From positions 897,875 through 961,874 of the forward strand of contig NZ_JACHWB010000001.1 of the NCBI RefSeq assembly GCF_014191055.1: DNA of 64,000 bases, written 5' to 3'. Below, piece by piece: positions 8,877-17,474 of the stretch (its first letter is position 1; each line of letters begins with the position of its first letter). The notes under the pieces were generated by a model. The model made no database searches. It had not been told where the DNA came from and saw only the letters and a list, made by a program, of their open reading frames with translations. Source of the stretch: Microvirga lupini. GTDB taxonomy: Bacteria > Pseudomonadota > Alphaproteobacteria > Rhizobiales > Beijerinckiaceae. The position numbers and the translations under genes were made by a program.

Positions 8877-9119
8877 TTGGAGTTAGAGGCCGGCCTGCAT
8901 TCAGCGCGGGGCTCCTGTTGTGGACAGATGAATCCGGCGCATTGTGACGGAGGTCGAAATCTAAGACTGTCGATTCATGAGCTGATTCGAGAGGCTGGCG
9001 GCGGGTTCTCCGAATATTTCAGGTATTCTGAGTACTTCTTCCGAATAGTTCCGGGTCAAAGCAACGGTGTTGCCAGGATGTGTTTACCATATTCAGGCAA
9101 GTGAGCGTCCGGGAACGAC

Positions 9120-9620
9120 ATGTCGCAGATTCATCTTGAAATCGACCGCTCGGAACATCCGCTCGATGTGGTCGAGCGCCTCGCTTCCCTGCGTCACTGG
9201 ATCTTCGACCGGGCCGAGGCGGACGAGATGTCCGTCTCCGTTGCCGGACGCTGGGCCGACTACGACATCGCCTTTACCTGGATCGAGGATGTGGAGGCCC
9301 TGCACGTGGCCTGCGCCTTCGATCTCAAGGTTCCCGAGCGGCGTCGGCAGGATGTCCTCCAACTCATTTCTGCTGTCAACGAGCAGCTCTGGGTCGGGCA
9401 TTTCGACCTGTGGAGCACCGAAAACGTGGTGATGTTTCGCCACGCTCTCCTGCTCGCCGGCGGCGCCGATCCGACGGACGGGCAGTGCGAGACCATGCTG
9501 CGGGTCGCGGTGGAAGCCTGCGAGCGCTATTTCCAGGCCTTCCAGTTCGTGATCTGGGCCGGCAAGTCGGCCCGTGAAGCCCTCGACAGCGTCCTGTTCG
9601 AAACCGAAGGCGAGGCCTGA
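9120..9620 (+). CDS. YbjN domain-containing protein
   Basis: A 166-residue YbjN-fold protein. The core reads ...WADYDIAFTWIEDVEALHVACAFDLKVP... and ends in a helix with SAREALDSVLFETEGEA. The family (tetratricopeptide or chaperone-like fold) has no settled biochemical role. It is conserved just upstream of proC in many rhizobia, which fits here: proC starts 72 bases downstream. Confidence 0.85.
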   Translation: MSQIHLEIDRSEHPLDVVERLASLRHWIFDRAEADEMSVSVAGRWADYDIAFTWIEDVEALHVACAFDLKVPERRRQDVLQLISAVNEQLWVGHFDLWSTENVVMFRHALLLAGGADPTDGQCETMLRVAVEACERYFQAFQFVIWAGKSAREALDSVLFETEGEA

Positions 9621-9692
9621 GCCTCGCTCGACAGAGCCAGACGGACGTGAATAGAGTGCGGCCTCTCCTCTCCATTCCGTCAGGGTAAACCC

Positions 9693-10520
9693 ATGTCGCC
9701 GAACGCCTCGCACCTCCCATCGTCGCTCATCCTCATCGGGGCCGGCAAAATGGGTGGCTCCATGCTGGAGGGCTGGCTCAAGGTCGGTATGAGACCGCAG
9801 GGCGTCACGGTTCTCGACCCGCGGCCGTCCGAGGATATGAACCGGCTCTGCCGGGAGCAGGGAATAGCCCTCAATCCCGCAAACCCCGCCGCGCCCGACG
9901 TGCTGGTGCTCGCCACCAAGCCACAGATGCTGGATGAAGCGGCTTCATCGGTGAATGCCTGCCTCGGGCCGCAGACCCTCATCGTCTCGATCCTCGCCGG
10001 CAAGACCATCGGTGACCTGCGCTCCAGGCTCCCTGCCGCAGGCGCCATCGTGCGGGCCATGCCGAACCTGCCCGCCAGCATCGGACGCGGCGCCACGGGC
10101 GCTGCCGTCAACGATCAGGTCAGCGAAGAGCAGCGCCTCATGGCCGATGTGCTCTTGAGCAGTAACGGCATCGTCGAATGGCTTCCCACCGAAAACCTGA
10201 TCGATGCCGTCACGGCTGTATCGGGTTCAGGGCCGGCCTATGTCTTCCATCTCGTCGAGTGTCTCGCCGAGGCGGGCACCGCCGCAGGGCTCCCGCCGGA
10301 TCTGGCGCAGCGCCTCGCCCGCGCCACCGTGACCGGGGCTGGCGAGCTTCTGTTCCAGAGCGATCTGTCGCCAGCGACGCTTCGCCAGAATGTCACCTCG
10401 CCTGGCGGCACCACGGCGGCGGCGCTCGAGGTGCTCATGCGCGACCCGAACGGAATGAAGGGCCTCATGCGCGAAGCGGTGGCCGCGGCCAAGCGGCGAG
10501 CGGAGGAACTCGCCGGGTGA
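9693..10520 (+). CDS. proC: pyrroline-5-carboxylate reductase
   Basis: Final step of proline synthesis: NAD(P)H-dependent reduction of pyrroline-5-carboxylate. 275 residues. The N-terminal Rossmann motif is LIGAGKMGGSMLEGW (about residues 14-28). The C-terminal P5CR signature runs from A-V-S-G-S-G-P-A-Y through the SPGGTTAAALEVL motif. It follows the YbjN gene and precedes a TetR regulator on the same strand. Confidence 0.96.
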   Translation: MSPNASHLPSSLILIGAGKMGGSMLEGWLKVGMRPQGVTVLDPRPSEDMNRLCREQGIALNPANPAAPDVLVLATKPQMLDEAASSVNACLGPQTLIVSILAGKTIGDLRSRLPAAGAIVRAMPNLPASIGRGATGAAVNDQVSEEQRLMADVLLSSNGIVEWLPTENLIDAVTAVSGSGPAYVFHLVECLAEAGTAAGLPPDLAQRLARATVTGAGELLFQSDLSPATLRQNVTSPGGTTAAALEVLMRDPNGMKGLMREAVAAAKRRAEELAG

Positions 10521-10584
10521 GCCTTGGGATTGGTGCGGCGCATCCCTAGATTAAGCGCAACGGCCCATCTTCAGGAGGTTGATC

Positions 10585-11301
10585 GTGACGGCACAGGCTT
10601 CCACAGCTCCCACGGACAAGCGCAGGGCGATTGTCGAGGCTCTCATGGATCTCGCCGCCCGGCGGCCCTGGCACGAAATCGAGATCACCGACATCGCGAA
10701 GGCGGCGAATGTCTCGCTCGCAGAGTTCCGCGATCTCTTTCCCTCGAAGGGTGCAGTGCTTGGCGGGTTATCCCGCATGATCGACAAGCAGGTGCTGGAA
10801 GGCACGACGGACGACCTTGCCGGCGAGCCTGCACGCGAGCGCATCTTCGACGTGCTGATGCGCCGTTTCGATGCGATGCAGCCCTACAAGGAGGCGCTGC
10901 GCCGGATCTCGCAGGATTTGCGATACGATCCTGTGTCGCTCGCGGCGCTCAACCAAGTGGCGCTCAACTCCCAGCGCTTCATGCTAGCGGCTGCCGGCAT
11001 AAACACCGAAGGGCCGCTCGGCACGCTGAAGCTGCAAGGCGCGGTGCTCGTTTATGCCAATACCATGCGCACATGGCTCGACGATGACGATCCGGCGCAG
11101 GCCAAGACCATGGCGCGGCTCGACCGCGAGTTGCGGCGCGGCGAGCGTATTGTGGAAGGCGCCGAGGATATGCGTCGCCTGAGCGCTCCATTGCGCGCGG
11201 TCGGCCGCGCTTTCATGCAGGGGCGCCGCTCGTCCCGATCCGAGAGGCGCCGGGCCACGGACGATAATGGCGATGCGGAGAATCCCGCAGCGGCGATCTG
11301 A
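10585..11301 (+). CDS. TetR/AcrR family transcriptional regulator
   Basis: A 238-residue regulator. The GTG start at 10585 has AGGAGG 6 bases upstream. The N-terminal HTH lies at about residues 15-60 (ITDIAKAANVSLAEFRDLFPSK), followed by a helical ligand domain and a basic tail. The ligand and targets are unknown. It sits between proC and the CsaA gene, 18 bases before the latter. Confidence 0.88.
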   Translation: MTAQASTAPTDKRRAIVEALMDLAARRPWHEIEITDIAKAANVSLAEFRDLFPSKGAVLGGLSRMIDKQVLEGTTDDLAGEPARERIFDVLMRRFDAMQPYKEALRRISQDLRYDPVSLAALNQVALNSQRFMLAAAGINTEGPLGTLKLQGAVLVYANTMRTWLDDDDPAQAKTMARLDRELRRGERIVEGAEDMRRLSAPLRAVGRAFMQGRRSSRSERRRATDDNGDAENPAAAI

Positions 11302-11319
11302 TCAGACAGAGAGGGGCAG

Positions 11320-11679
11320 ATGGATCAGGGGCAATCGATCTCGCCGGAGATCACATTCGATGAATTCCTAAAGGTTGAGATCCGTGTCGGTCGCATCGTC
11401 ACCGCGGAACCCTTTCCGCAGGCTCGCAAGCCGGCCTTCAAGCTCACCATCGATTTCGGACCTGAGATCGGTACCAAACGTTCCTCGGCGCAGATCACGA
11501 TCAACCACGCGCCGGAGGATCTTGTGGGAACGCTCGTTCTCGCGGTGGTGAATTTCCCGCCGCGGCAGATTGGGCCGTTCCGGTCGGAGGTTCTGACGCT
11601 CGGCGTACCTGATGCTAATGGCAACGTGATGCTGATCCGCCCCGATCGTGACGTGCCAGTGGGCGGGCGGCTTTACTGA
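11320..11679 (+). CDS. csaA: tRNA-binding protein, CsaA-like
   Basis: OB-fold tRNA-binding domain (as in EMAP II, and the MetRS C-terminus), 119 residues. Typical motifs are FLKVEIRVGRIVTAEPFPQARKP, the K-R-S-S-A-Q-I-T segment, and the VLTLGVPD and VPVGGRLY ends. In Bacillus, CsaA has export-chaperone activity; whether that holds here is unknown. Confidence 0.9.
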   Translation: MDQGQSISPEITFDEFLKVEIRVGRIVTAEPFPQARKPAFKLTIDFGPEIGTKRSSAQITINHAPEDLVGTLVLAVVNFPPRQIGPFRSEVLTLGVPDANGNVMLIRPDRDVPVGGRLY

Positions 11680-13047
11680 TCAGGCCGGCAGCCGCACCGT
11701 TGCACGCAGGCCCCCGAGCGGAGATTCGCCGAGCACGATGTCGCCACCATGGGAGCGTGCGACGTCGCGGGCAATCGCGAGGCCCAGACCCGAGCCGCCC
11801 TCATCCTGGTTGCGCGCTTCATCGAGGCGCACGAAGGGCTTGAAGACCTCCTCGCGCATTTCGGGCGGGATCCCCGGGCCGTCGTCGTCCACATGCAGCA
11901 CGAGCCAGCGGGTTTCGTGATTGGCCGTGATCTCGATCCGGTCTCCATGCCGCGCCGCGTTGCCGACGAGATTGAACAGCAGGCGGCGGAACGCGTCCGG
12001 GCGCACCGTGATTATCGGGTCCCCGACTATGTCGAGCTCCGTCACATGACCCTGCCGTTCGGCATCCGATTGCACCTCTTCGAGCAGCTGCCGCAGGTCC
12101 GTGGCGATCGCCTGCTCGCCCGCGTCGCCGCCTTCGCCGCGGGCAAAAGCGAGATAGCCTTCGAGCATGCGGCTCATCTCGTCCACGTCGCGCTTGAGGT
12201 CTTCCACCTCGGGCGTCTGATCGAGAAACACGAGAGATAGCTTGAAGCGTGTCAGGATGGTGCGCAGGTCGTGGCTCACGCCGTTGAGCATCGTCGTGCG
12301 CTGTTCCATGTTGCGCTCGATGCGCCGCTTCATCTCGAGGAAGGCGTGACCGGCCTGGCGCACCTCGCGCGCGCCGCGAGGGCGAAAATCGATCTCGCGT
12401 CCTTTGCCGAGAGCCTCTGCGGCTTCCGCAAGCCTCAGGATCGGCCTGATCTGATTGCGCAGGAAGAGAATGGCGATGCCGAGCAGCACGAAGGATGAGC
12501 CGCCCATCCATACGAGGAAGATGTGCGAGTTGGAGGCATAGGCCTGGCTGCGCCGCGCCAGGATGCGCATCACGTCGTTCTGATCGAGCTTGACGCGTAC
12601 TTCCACATAGCTTGAGCGCCCGACCGTATCGATCCAGTAGGGGCGGTCGATCTGTCGGCGCAATTCGTTCGAGAGTGTTTCGTCGAGAATGTCGAAGAAC
12701 GGCTTTGGCCCCGGCGGCGGCAGATCGGTATTGCGCAGGATGTCCACATCGAGCTGCAGGCGCTCGGAAGCGATGCGCGAGAGGGTGGTGGTGTTCCGGT
12801 CCTGTGGATAGCTCTCGTAGATGTCGATGAGCGCCGCGATATCCGCCGTGACTGCAGAGGAGAGACGGCGTGTCACGAGCTCATAGTGGCGCTCCATGAA
12901 CACGTAGGCTACAACGGATTGCAACAGGATGACCGGCGCAATGATGATGATGAGCGCCCGCGCATAGAGACCCTTTGGCAAAAATCGCCCGAACCAGCGC
13001 GCGGCGTGGTCGAGGGGCGTATAGTTCAGGGTCGCGCCGATCTTCAT
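11680..13047 (-). CDS. EnvZ-like sensor histidine kinase
   Basis: Membrane sensor of 455 residues. The first membrane helix is near residues 29-50, a periplasmic sensor region follows to about 180, and the second helix is near 184-204. HAMP comes next, then an H-box with the phospho-acceptor in G-V-S-H-D-L-R-T, N-box L-V-G-N-A-A-R-H-G, and G-boxes DDGPGIP and GSGLGLAI. It overlaps its response regulator by 4 bases. The signal is unknown. Confidence 0.92.
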   Translation of the reverse strand: MKIGATLNYTPLDHAARWFGRFLPKGLYARALIIIIAPVILLQSVVAYVFMERHYELVTRRLSSAVTADIAALIDIYESYPQDRNTTTLSRIASERLQLDVDILRNTDLPPPGPKPFFDILDETLSNELRRQIDRPYWIDTVGRSSYVEVRVKLDQNDVMRILARRSQAYASNSHIFLVWMGGSSFVLLGIAILFLRNQIRPILRLAEAAEALGKGREIDFRPRGAREVRQAGHAFLEMKRRIERNMEQRTTMLNGVSHDLRTILTRFKLSLVFLDQTPEVEDLKRDVDEMSRMLEGYLAFARGEGGDAGEQAIATDLRQLLEEVQSDAERQGHVTELDIVGDPIITVRPDAFRRLLFNLVGNAARHGDRIEITANHETRWLVLHVDDDGPGIPPEMREEVFKPFVRLDEARNQDEGGSGLGLAIARDVARSHGGDIVLGESPLGGLRATVRLPA

Positions 13048-13760
13048 CGGTCTATCACGAGCCGGTAGCCGATGCCGCGCACGGTCTGCAGAAAGATCGG
13101 ATTGGCCGGATCGGTCTCGATCTTGCGCCGCAGCCGGTTGATCTGCACGTCCACAGTGCGCTCGTTGGCGGCAATTCCGTTGCCGGCCAGAGCCTCGCGG
13201 GGCACGTTGTCGCCCGCATGACTGCCAAGGATCGTCAGGATCTCGCGCTCGCGTTCGGTAATGCGCACCATTTCGTCGCCGCGCCGTAATTCGCCCCGGT
13301 CGAACCGATAGGAGAACGGTCCGAAATGGATCACGTCGGGCATATCCCCATTGGCCGTGCCCGGTACAGGCACCGCGCGCTTGAGGATGTTCCCGAGGCG
13401 AAGGAGCAGCTCGCGCGGCTCGAAGGGCTTCGACAGATAATCGTCAGCGCCGATCTCGAGGCCCGTCACCCGATCCGATGTGTTGGAGCGGGCGGTGAGC
13501 ATCAGAATCGGTACCTGCGAATGCTCCCTTAAGGAGCGGGCATAGTCGAAGCCGGTTTCACCCGGCATCATCACGTCGAGGACGAGAGCGTCGAAGACGA
13601 AGCTTTCCGCCTTGGCCCGAGCCTCCGCGGCGCTGGCCGCCGCCGTCACCCGATAGCCGTTTTCGCTGAGAAACCGGGTCAGCAGGTCGCGCAGGCGGCG
13701 ATCGTCGTCCACGACGAGGACGTGGGGGGCGTGGTCTGGAATGTCGATGCGTGCATCCAT
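13044..13760 (-). CDS. OmpR-family response regulator
   Basis: A 238-residue regulator. I use the ATG at 13760, because the longer frame would be translated from an intergenic repeat. The receiver domain has the acidic pocket VVDDD, phospho-acceptor Asp in L-V-L-D-V-M-M-P-G, and the K of L-S-K-P-F. The C-terminal winged helix ends in RTVRGIGYRL. It is first in the operon with the kinase. Confidence 0.93.
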   Translation of the reverse strand: MDARIDIPDHAPHVLVVDDDRRLRDLLTRFLSENGYRVTAAASAAEARAKAESFVFDALVLDVMMPGETGFDYARSLREHSQVPILMLTARSNTSDRVTGLEIGADDYLSKPFEPRELLLRLGNILKRAVPVPGTANGDMPDVIHFGPFSYRFDRGELRRGDEMVRITEREREILTILGSHAGDNVPREALAGNGIAANERTVDVQINRLRRKIETDPANPIFLQTVRGIGYRLVIDR

Positions 13761-13766
13761 CGGGTC

Positions 13767-13884
13767 TACAGCATCGGACCCAAAAGTGGATTTGCACTTT
13801 CGGGATCCATCCGATGCTTCCTCCATAAATGAGAGCATCATGTTGAGCGGAAAACCGGGTCCACTTTTCCGCACGATGCTCTAG
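13767..13884. repeat. RIME-like intergenic repeat, copy A
   Basis: About 118 bases nearly matching 59169-59285. It begins TACAGCATCGGACCCAAAAG and ends with the GGTCCACTTTTCCGCACGATGC motif type. It contains inverted copies of AAAAGTGGAT, so it can fold. It sits directly upstream of the response regulator and would falsely lengthen its reading frame. Confidence 0.8.
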
Positions 13885-13911
13885 TGCTTCAAGGTCATGG
13901 CCCCTGCTTTA

Positions 13912-14433
13912 TCAGGTTTCCTCGGACCCGAATACGAGGTGCTTCACATGGGCGCTGTCGTTCGGATCGATCAGGCTGAGGAGATAGCGGCTTACCGCAT
14001 CCTTGGCCTCCGGCTCCATGCCGGACAGTGCACGCATGATGCGGCGGGTCTGCAGCTTTGCGAGCTTCAGGGCCAGTTCCCGACCCTGGGGCGTGGCAAA
14101 GAGCAGTCGCTGGCGTCGGTCGGAGGTGCCCATCCGGCTCTCGATAAAGTCCTTTTCGATCAGCTCCTTCAGAACTCGGTTCAGGCTCTGCTTGGTGATC
14201 CGCAGGATGTCGAGGAGCTCCGCGATGGTCAGGCCCGGGTTGCGGCTCACGAAATGCAGGACCCGGTGGTGGGCCCGCCCGAAGCCGTACTCGTCCAGAA
14301 TCCGATCCGGATCGCTGACGAAGTCGCGATAGGCGAAGAAGAACAGTTCAATGAGGTCATAGGCAGGGGTCTCGGCGAGAATGTCCTTGCCGGGGTGATG
14401 AGACTTCAAAGCCGGTATCGCGTCACGCACCAT
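13912..14433 (-). CDS. MarR family transcriptional regulator
   Basis: A 173-residue winged-helix regulator. The recognition region is LTIAELLDILRITKQSLNRVLKELIEK (about residues 68-95) and the wing contains T-S-D-R-R-Q-R-L. It is divergent from a branched-chain aminotransferase gene and shares a 160-base intergenic region holding a perfect inverted repeat. Control of that gene and of itself is likely. Its ligand, perhaps an amino or keto acid, is unknown. Confidence 0.88.
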   Translation of the reverse strand: MVRDAIPALKSHHPGKDILAETPAYDLIELFFFAYRDFVSDPDRILDEYGFGRAHHRVLHFVSRNPGLTIAELLDILRITKQSLNRVLKELIEKDFIESRMGTSDRRQRLLFATPQGRELALKLAKLQTRRIMRALSGMEPEAKDAVSRYLLSLIDPNDSAHVKHLVFGSEET

Positions 14434-14448
14434 CCTGTTCCCAAATTT

Positions 14449-14469
14449 TATGTCAGCCTTGTTGACATA
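14449..14469. promoter_or_regulatory. inverted-repeat operator, probably for the MarR regulator
   Basis: Perfect arms TATGTCA / TGACATA with a 7-base spacer, between the divergent MarR and aminotransferase genes. The right arm overlaps a TTGACA (14462-14467) that could be a -35 element for the aminotransferase. The site lies 16 bases from the MarR start codon. Confidence 0.65.
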
Positions 14470-14593
14470 TCTCAGGACGATTGTTACTCGTCAAGCCGCT
14501 TCCGCGAAATGAATGAAATTGAAATCGATTGGAAGCGCACCGGAAATTACCCGGCCCCGGTTGCCACAAGGCTGGTTTTCAAGGAGATACACG

Positions 14594-15481
14594 ATGTCCG
14601 CGACCCCCTTCGATCAACGTGATGGATGGATCTGGTACGACGGACAGCTCGTACCCTGGAAGGATGCCCAGCTCCACGTTCTCTCGCACGGCCTTCATTA
14701 TGGCTCGTCCGTGTTCGAAGGCGAGCGTGCCTATGGCGGCGAGATCTTCAAATCGACCGAGCACTCGGAGCGCCTGAAGAAATCGGCCGAGATCCTCGAC
14801 TTCGAGATCCCCTACAGCGTGGCCGAGATCGACGCGGCCAAGCGCCTCGTGCTGGAGAAGAACGGCATGGTCGACGCCTATCTGCGCCCCGTCGCTTGGC
14901 GCGGCTCGGAGATGATGGGCGTGGCCGCGCAGACCAACAAAATCCATCTCGCCATCGCCGCCTGGGAATGGCCGAGCTATTTCGACCCGGCTCAGAAGAT
15001 GAAGGGCATCCGCATCGACATGGCGGAGTACCGCCGTCCCGATCCGGCCACCGCGCCGTCGGCCGCCAAGGCCGCGGGCCTCTACATGATCTGCACCATC
15101 TCCAAGCACAAGGCCGAACGGAAGGGCTATGCGGATGCGCTGATGCTCGACTGGCAGGGCCGCGTGGCCGAATGCACGGGCGCCAACGTGTTCTTCATCC
15201 GCGATGGCGTCGTTCACACGCCGATCGCCGATTGCTTCCTCGACGGCATAACCCGCCGCACGGTAATCGATCTTGCCAAGCGCCGCGGCTTTGAGGTCGC
15301 CGAGCGCCGGATCATGCCGGACGAACTCCCGAGCTTCAACGAGTGCTTCATCACCGGCACGGCCGCCGAAGTAACGCCTGTGTCCGAAATCGGCCCGCAC
15401 AAATACCAGCCGGGCAATATGACCAAGGTGCTGATGGACGACTACTCGGCCGAAGTGCAGCCCAAGAGCAAGGCCGCGTAG
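14594..15481 (+). CDS. ilvE: branched-chain amino acid aminotransferase
   Basis: PLP fold-type IV transaminase for Val, Leu and Ile, 295 residues. The ATG at 14594 follows AAGGAG by 7 bases. Visible family features are FEGERAYGG near residue 35, the PLP Lys within the C-T-I-S-K-H-K segment, and E-C-T-G-A-N-V-F-F-I in the cofactor-binding loop. A divergent MarR regulator and operator lie upstream and a terminator downstream. Confidence 0.93.
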   Translation: MSATPFDQRDGWIWYDGQLVPWKDAQLHVLSHGLHYGSSVFEGERAYGGEIFKSTEHSERLKKSAEILDFEIPYSVAEIDAAKRLVLEKNGMVDAYLRPVAWRGSEMMGVAAQTNKIHLAIAAWEWPSYFDPAQKMKGIRIDMAEYRRPDPATAPSAAKAAGLYMICTISKHKAERKGYADALMLDWQGRVAECTGANVFFIRDGVVHTPIADCFLDGITRRTVIDLAKRRGFEVAERRIMPDELPSFNECFITGTAAEVTPVSEIGPHKYQPGNMTKVLMDDYSAEVQPKSKAA

Positions 15482-15504
15482 GCTTCTCTCATAGAGGTCA
15501 CCTG

Positions 15505-15536
15505 ATGCCCGGCCTCGTGCCGGGCATTTTCTTTTC
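15505..15536 (+). terminator. rho-independent terminator of ilvE
   Basis: Perfect 9-bp stem ATGCCCGGC/GCCGGGCAT with a CTCGT loop, followed by TTTTCTTTT. Confidence 0.9.
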
Positions 15537-15546
15537 GAGAGGCCGT

Positions 15547-16791
15547 TCAAAAATCCTCCGCATCGGGAATGCGGTTGAAGGCGATCTTGGCGCCTGCATA
15601 ACCCCCGGGGATCGTGACCCAGGGACCCCAGTGCAGAAGCGTCTTTCGATGGCGGACGTTGAAATGGTCGGCGATCGCCGAGAGAGACTCCATGCGCCGT
15701 TTGAGCTGCGCCTCCGGAGCGTGATCGAACAAATCACCCTCGATATCGCTGAGCGGAACCAGATCGTGCAGCGCCACGTGGACGCTGCGGCTGCGGCGCA
15801 TGTCCTCCCGCTCGGCGTGGAGAAACAGATGGCTCAACGATGCGAGCAGGGATGGGTCGTCCCAGGTGGGCTGGAAACGCTCCTCTCCATACCAGCCGGC
15901 GCTGTTCCGGTCAGTCAGCCAAAGAGCCAATGCCTTGGCGGCGAAACCAGCACGGCGCATCCGGGCTGAAGCCTTGGCGAGCAGCACGCGGGCGGCCGCA
16001 TAGGCGCCGTTCAGGGAGCGCCAGTCGGCGGGAAGAACCCGGCCGTGGCCGAACATGCGGCGGCGGGTCTCGGGCCGCTCCACGGTGTAGCCGTGCAGCC
16101 CCATCCACATCCGTTCCCCTTCGACACTGCCCCAGAGTTGACGCAGCTCCTTGGGTTGGAGCCGCAAGAGGGCGGCCATGTTACTGATGCCGGCGCGGGC
16201 GAGCCTCGCCGCGTTGCCTCGCGCGATGCCGGGAATATCCGTAAGCTCAAGGGAGAGCAGGGGGCCAGGCAGATCGTCGGGATGGAGCGCCATGAGCCCA
16301 TCCGGTTTCTTCATCTCGGCGGCGATCTTGGCCAGCAGGTCATTGGGTCCAAGGCCTACCGAGCAGGTGAGCGTGGGGCCGATCGTGGCGGCGATCACAT
16401 CCTTCACGCGTTGCCCGATTACGAGCCCTTGCGGCCATTCCGAGGGCATCAGTGCACAGACCATCTCGTCGATGGAGCAGACTGCCCTGACGGGAAGGAC
16501 CGTCTCGATGGCGTCCAGGATCTGCCGGTGCAACTCCACATAGGCTTCGTGCCGCGCCGTCACGAGAACGAGGCCCGGGCATTGTCGACGGGCGTCGCGC
16601 ACGAAGGTGCCGCGCTTGAGGCCTTGGGCCTTGGCTTCGCGGCTGACGGCAATGAGCCCCGTATGCTCCGAATCGACCGGAATGACTCCGACGGGCCGAC
16701 CGCGCAGGCCGGGCTGGAGGTGCTGTTCGGCACTGGCGAAGAAGGAGTCGAAATCGACATAGAGCCGCTCCAGACCTGTCGGTTTGCGCAT
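15547..16791 (-). CDS. Y-family DNA polymerase (DinB/UmuC-type)
   Basis: Translesion polymerase, 414 residues. The start at 16791 puts YVDFDSFFASAEQ, with the first metal-binding Asp, near the N-terminus. The catalytic S-I-D-E motif is intact (residues near 103-106), and helix-hairpin-helix and little-finger regions follow. It is not next to imuA or dnaE2, unlike ImuB. A perfect GTTC-N7-GTTC LexA box lies 26 bases before its start and a second lies 150 bases away, so SOS control is expected. Confidence 0.9.
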   Translation of the reverse strand: MRKPTGLERLYVDFDSFFASAEQHLQPGLRGRPVGVIPVDSEHTGLIAVSREAKAQGLKRGTFVRDARRQCPGLVLVTARHEAYVELHRQILDAIETVLPVRAVCSIDEMVCALMPSEWPQGLVIGQRVKDVIAATIGPTLTCSVGLGPNDLLAKIAAEMKKPDGLMALHPDDLPGPLLSLELTDIPGIARGNAARLARAGISNMAALLRLQPKELRQLWGSVEGERMWMGLHGYTVERPETRRRMFGHGRVLPADWRSLNGAYAAARVLLAKASARMRRAGFAAKALALWLTDRNSAGWYGEERFQPTWDDPSLLASLSHLFLHAEREDMRRSRSVHVALHDLVPLSDIEGDLFDHAPEAQLKRRMESLSAIADHFNVRHRKTLLHWGPWVTIPGGYAGAKIAFNRIPDAEDF

Positions 16792-16816
16792 CAGCCGTCC
16801 ATCCCTCTCGCTTCGT

Positions 16817-16831
16817 GAACAAAGCAAGAAC
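16817..16831 (-). promoter_or_regulatory. LexA SOS box of the Y-family polymerase
   Basis: GAAC-N7-GAAC on the plus strand, which reads GTTC-N7-GTTC toward the polymerase gene. This is the direct-repeat operator of alphaproteobacterial LexA. It is 26 bases upstream of the ATG. Confidence 0.8.
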
Positions 16832-16909
16832 ACGACCGTGCGGGTGAGTCGAGGGCCAGATCTGTGGATAACGGGGATGAGTCTCCGGGAGTAGTCCGCC
16901 TTTCTTTGA

Positions 16910-16934
16910 GGAACCAAGGTCCTGCAAGCGTGTT
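16910..16934 (+). promoter_or_regulatory. possible EcfG promoter of the DUF3072 gene (one mismatch)
   Basis: GGAAC-N16-TGTT, against the general-stress consensus GGAAC-N16-CGTT. The expected transcript start falls at the LexA box that follows. Weak by itself. Confidence 0.35.
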
Positions 16935-16943
16935 CTCATCAGA

Positions 16944-16958
16944 GAACAAAACTAGAAC
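16944..16958 (+). promoter_or_regulatory. LexA SOS box before the DUF3072 gene
   Basis: Second perfect GAAC-N7-GAAC in the same divergent region, ending 14 bases before the DUF3072 start codon and just before its AGGAG. An overlapping palindrome GTTCTC-ATCA-GAGAAC covers 16932-16947. Confidence 0.75.
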
Positions 16959-16972
16959 AATAGGAGTCCTGC

Positions 16973-17248
16973 ATGTCTTCGCATGGCAAAGTGAATTCCG
17001 GTGCTTCCGTTAACCATAAACCTTCCGCAGAGGCAGTTAATCCGAAGACCAACCCGGATCCTTCCGACAACCAGATCAAGGATCCGGAGGATTGGGTAAC
17101 GGGCGATGAACCGATGACCGGCGCCCAGGCATCCTACCTCAAGACCCTATCCGAGCAGGCGCACGACCCGAAGGCCTTTGATCCCGATCTCGACAAGGCC
17201 GAGGCCTCGAAGCGGATTGACCAGCTGAAGCAGAAACAGGGTCATTAA
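16973..17248 (+). CDS. DUF3072 domain-containing small protein
   Basis: A 91-residue, very polar protein with the DUF3072 motif MTGAQASYLKTLSEQA in its second half (about residues 47-62), followed by an acidic-basic helix ending near the C-terminus. The first 45 residues look disordered. No function is known for the family. An AGGAG lies 6 bases before ATG. It is divergent from the polymerase and has a LexA box and a possible EcfG promoter upstream, so a DNA-damage or stress role is inferred. Confidence 0.85.
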   Translation: MSSHGKVNSGASVNHKPSAEAVNPKTNPDPSDNQIKDPEDWVTGDEPMTGAQASYLKTLSEQAHDPKAFDPDLDKAEASKRIDQLKQKQGH

Positions 17249-17474
17249 AACTTCCTATGACGCGTCATGACCGCGATAAGCCCGGTCATGACGATTCTGA
17301 AGAGCACAGCAACCCACGTGATCGGGGTCGCCGGCACAAGGTCGGTGGTGACGAAAGGAAAGAGGATGTTCGAGCCCGGACCAAAATCGGCCGGCCGAGC
17401 CCTTTCGCAACCCCTCGGGCATCACCACATTATCCTTCGAGAGCACTATGCTCCGAAGGGATGAAACAAAGACG

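Noticed and set aside
8877..9104. A 75-codon frame after ubiK
   Set aside because: It starts with TTG directly at the ubiK stop, has an odd composition and no recognisable feature.
13761..13874. N-terminal extension of the response regulator
   Set aside because: The extra 38 codons are the RIME-like repeat read through; the same repeat lies upstream of the LysR gene.
17255..17297. GTCATGAC-rich inverted stretch before the TIM44-like gene
   Set aside because: It looks like a decayed copy of the common spacer palindrome; too imperfect to call an operator.
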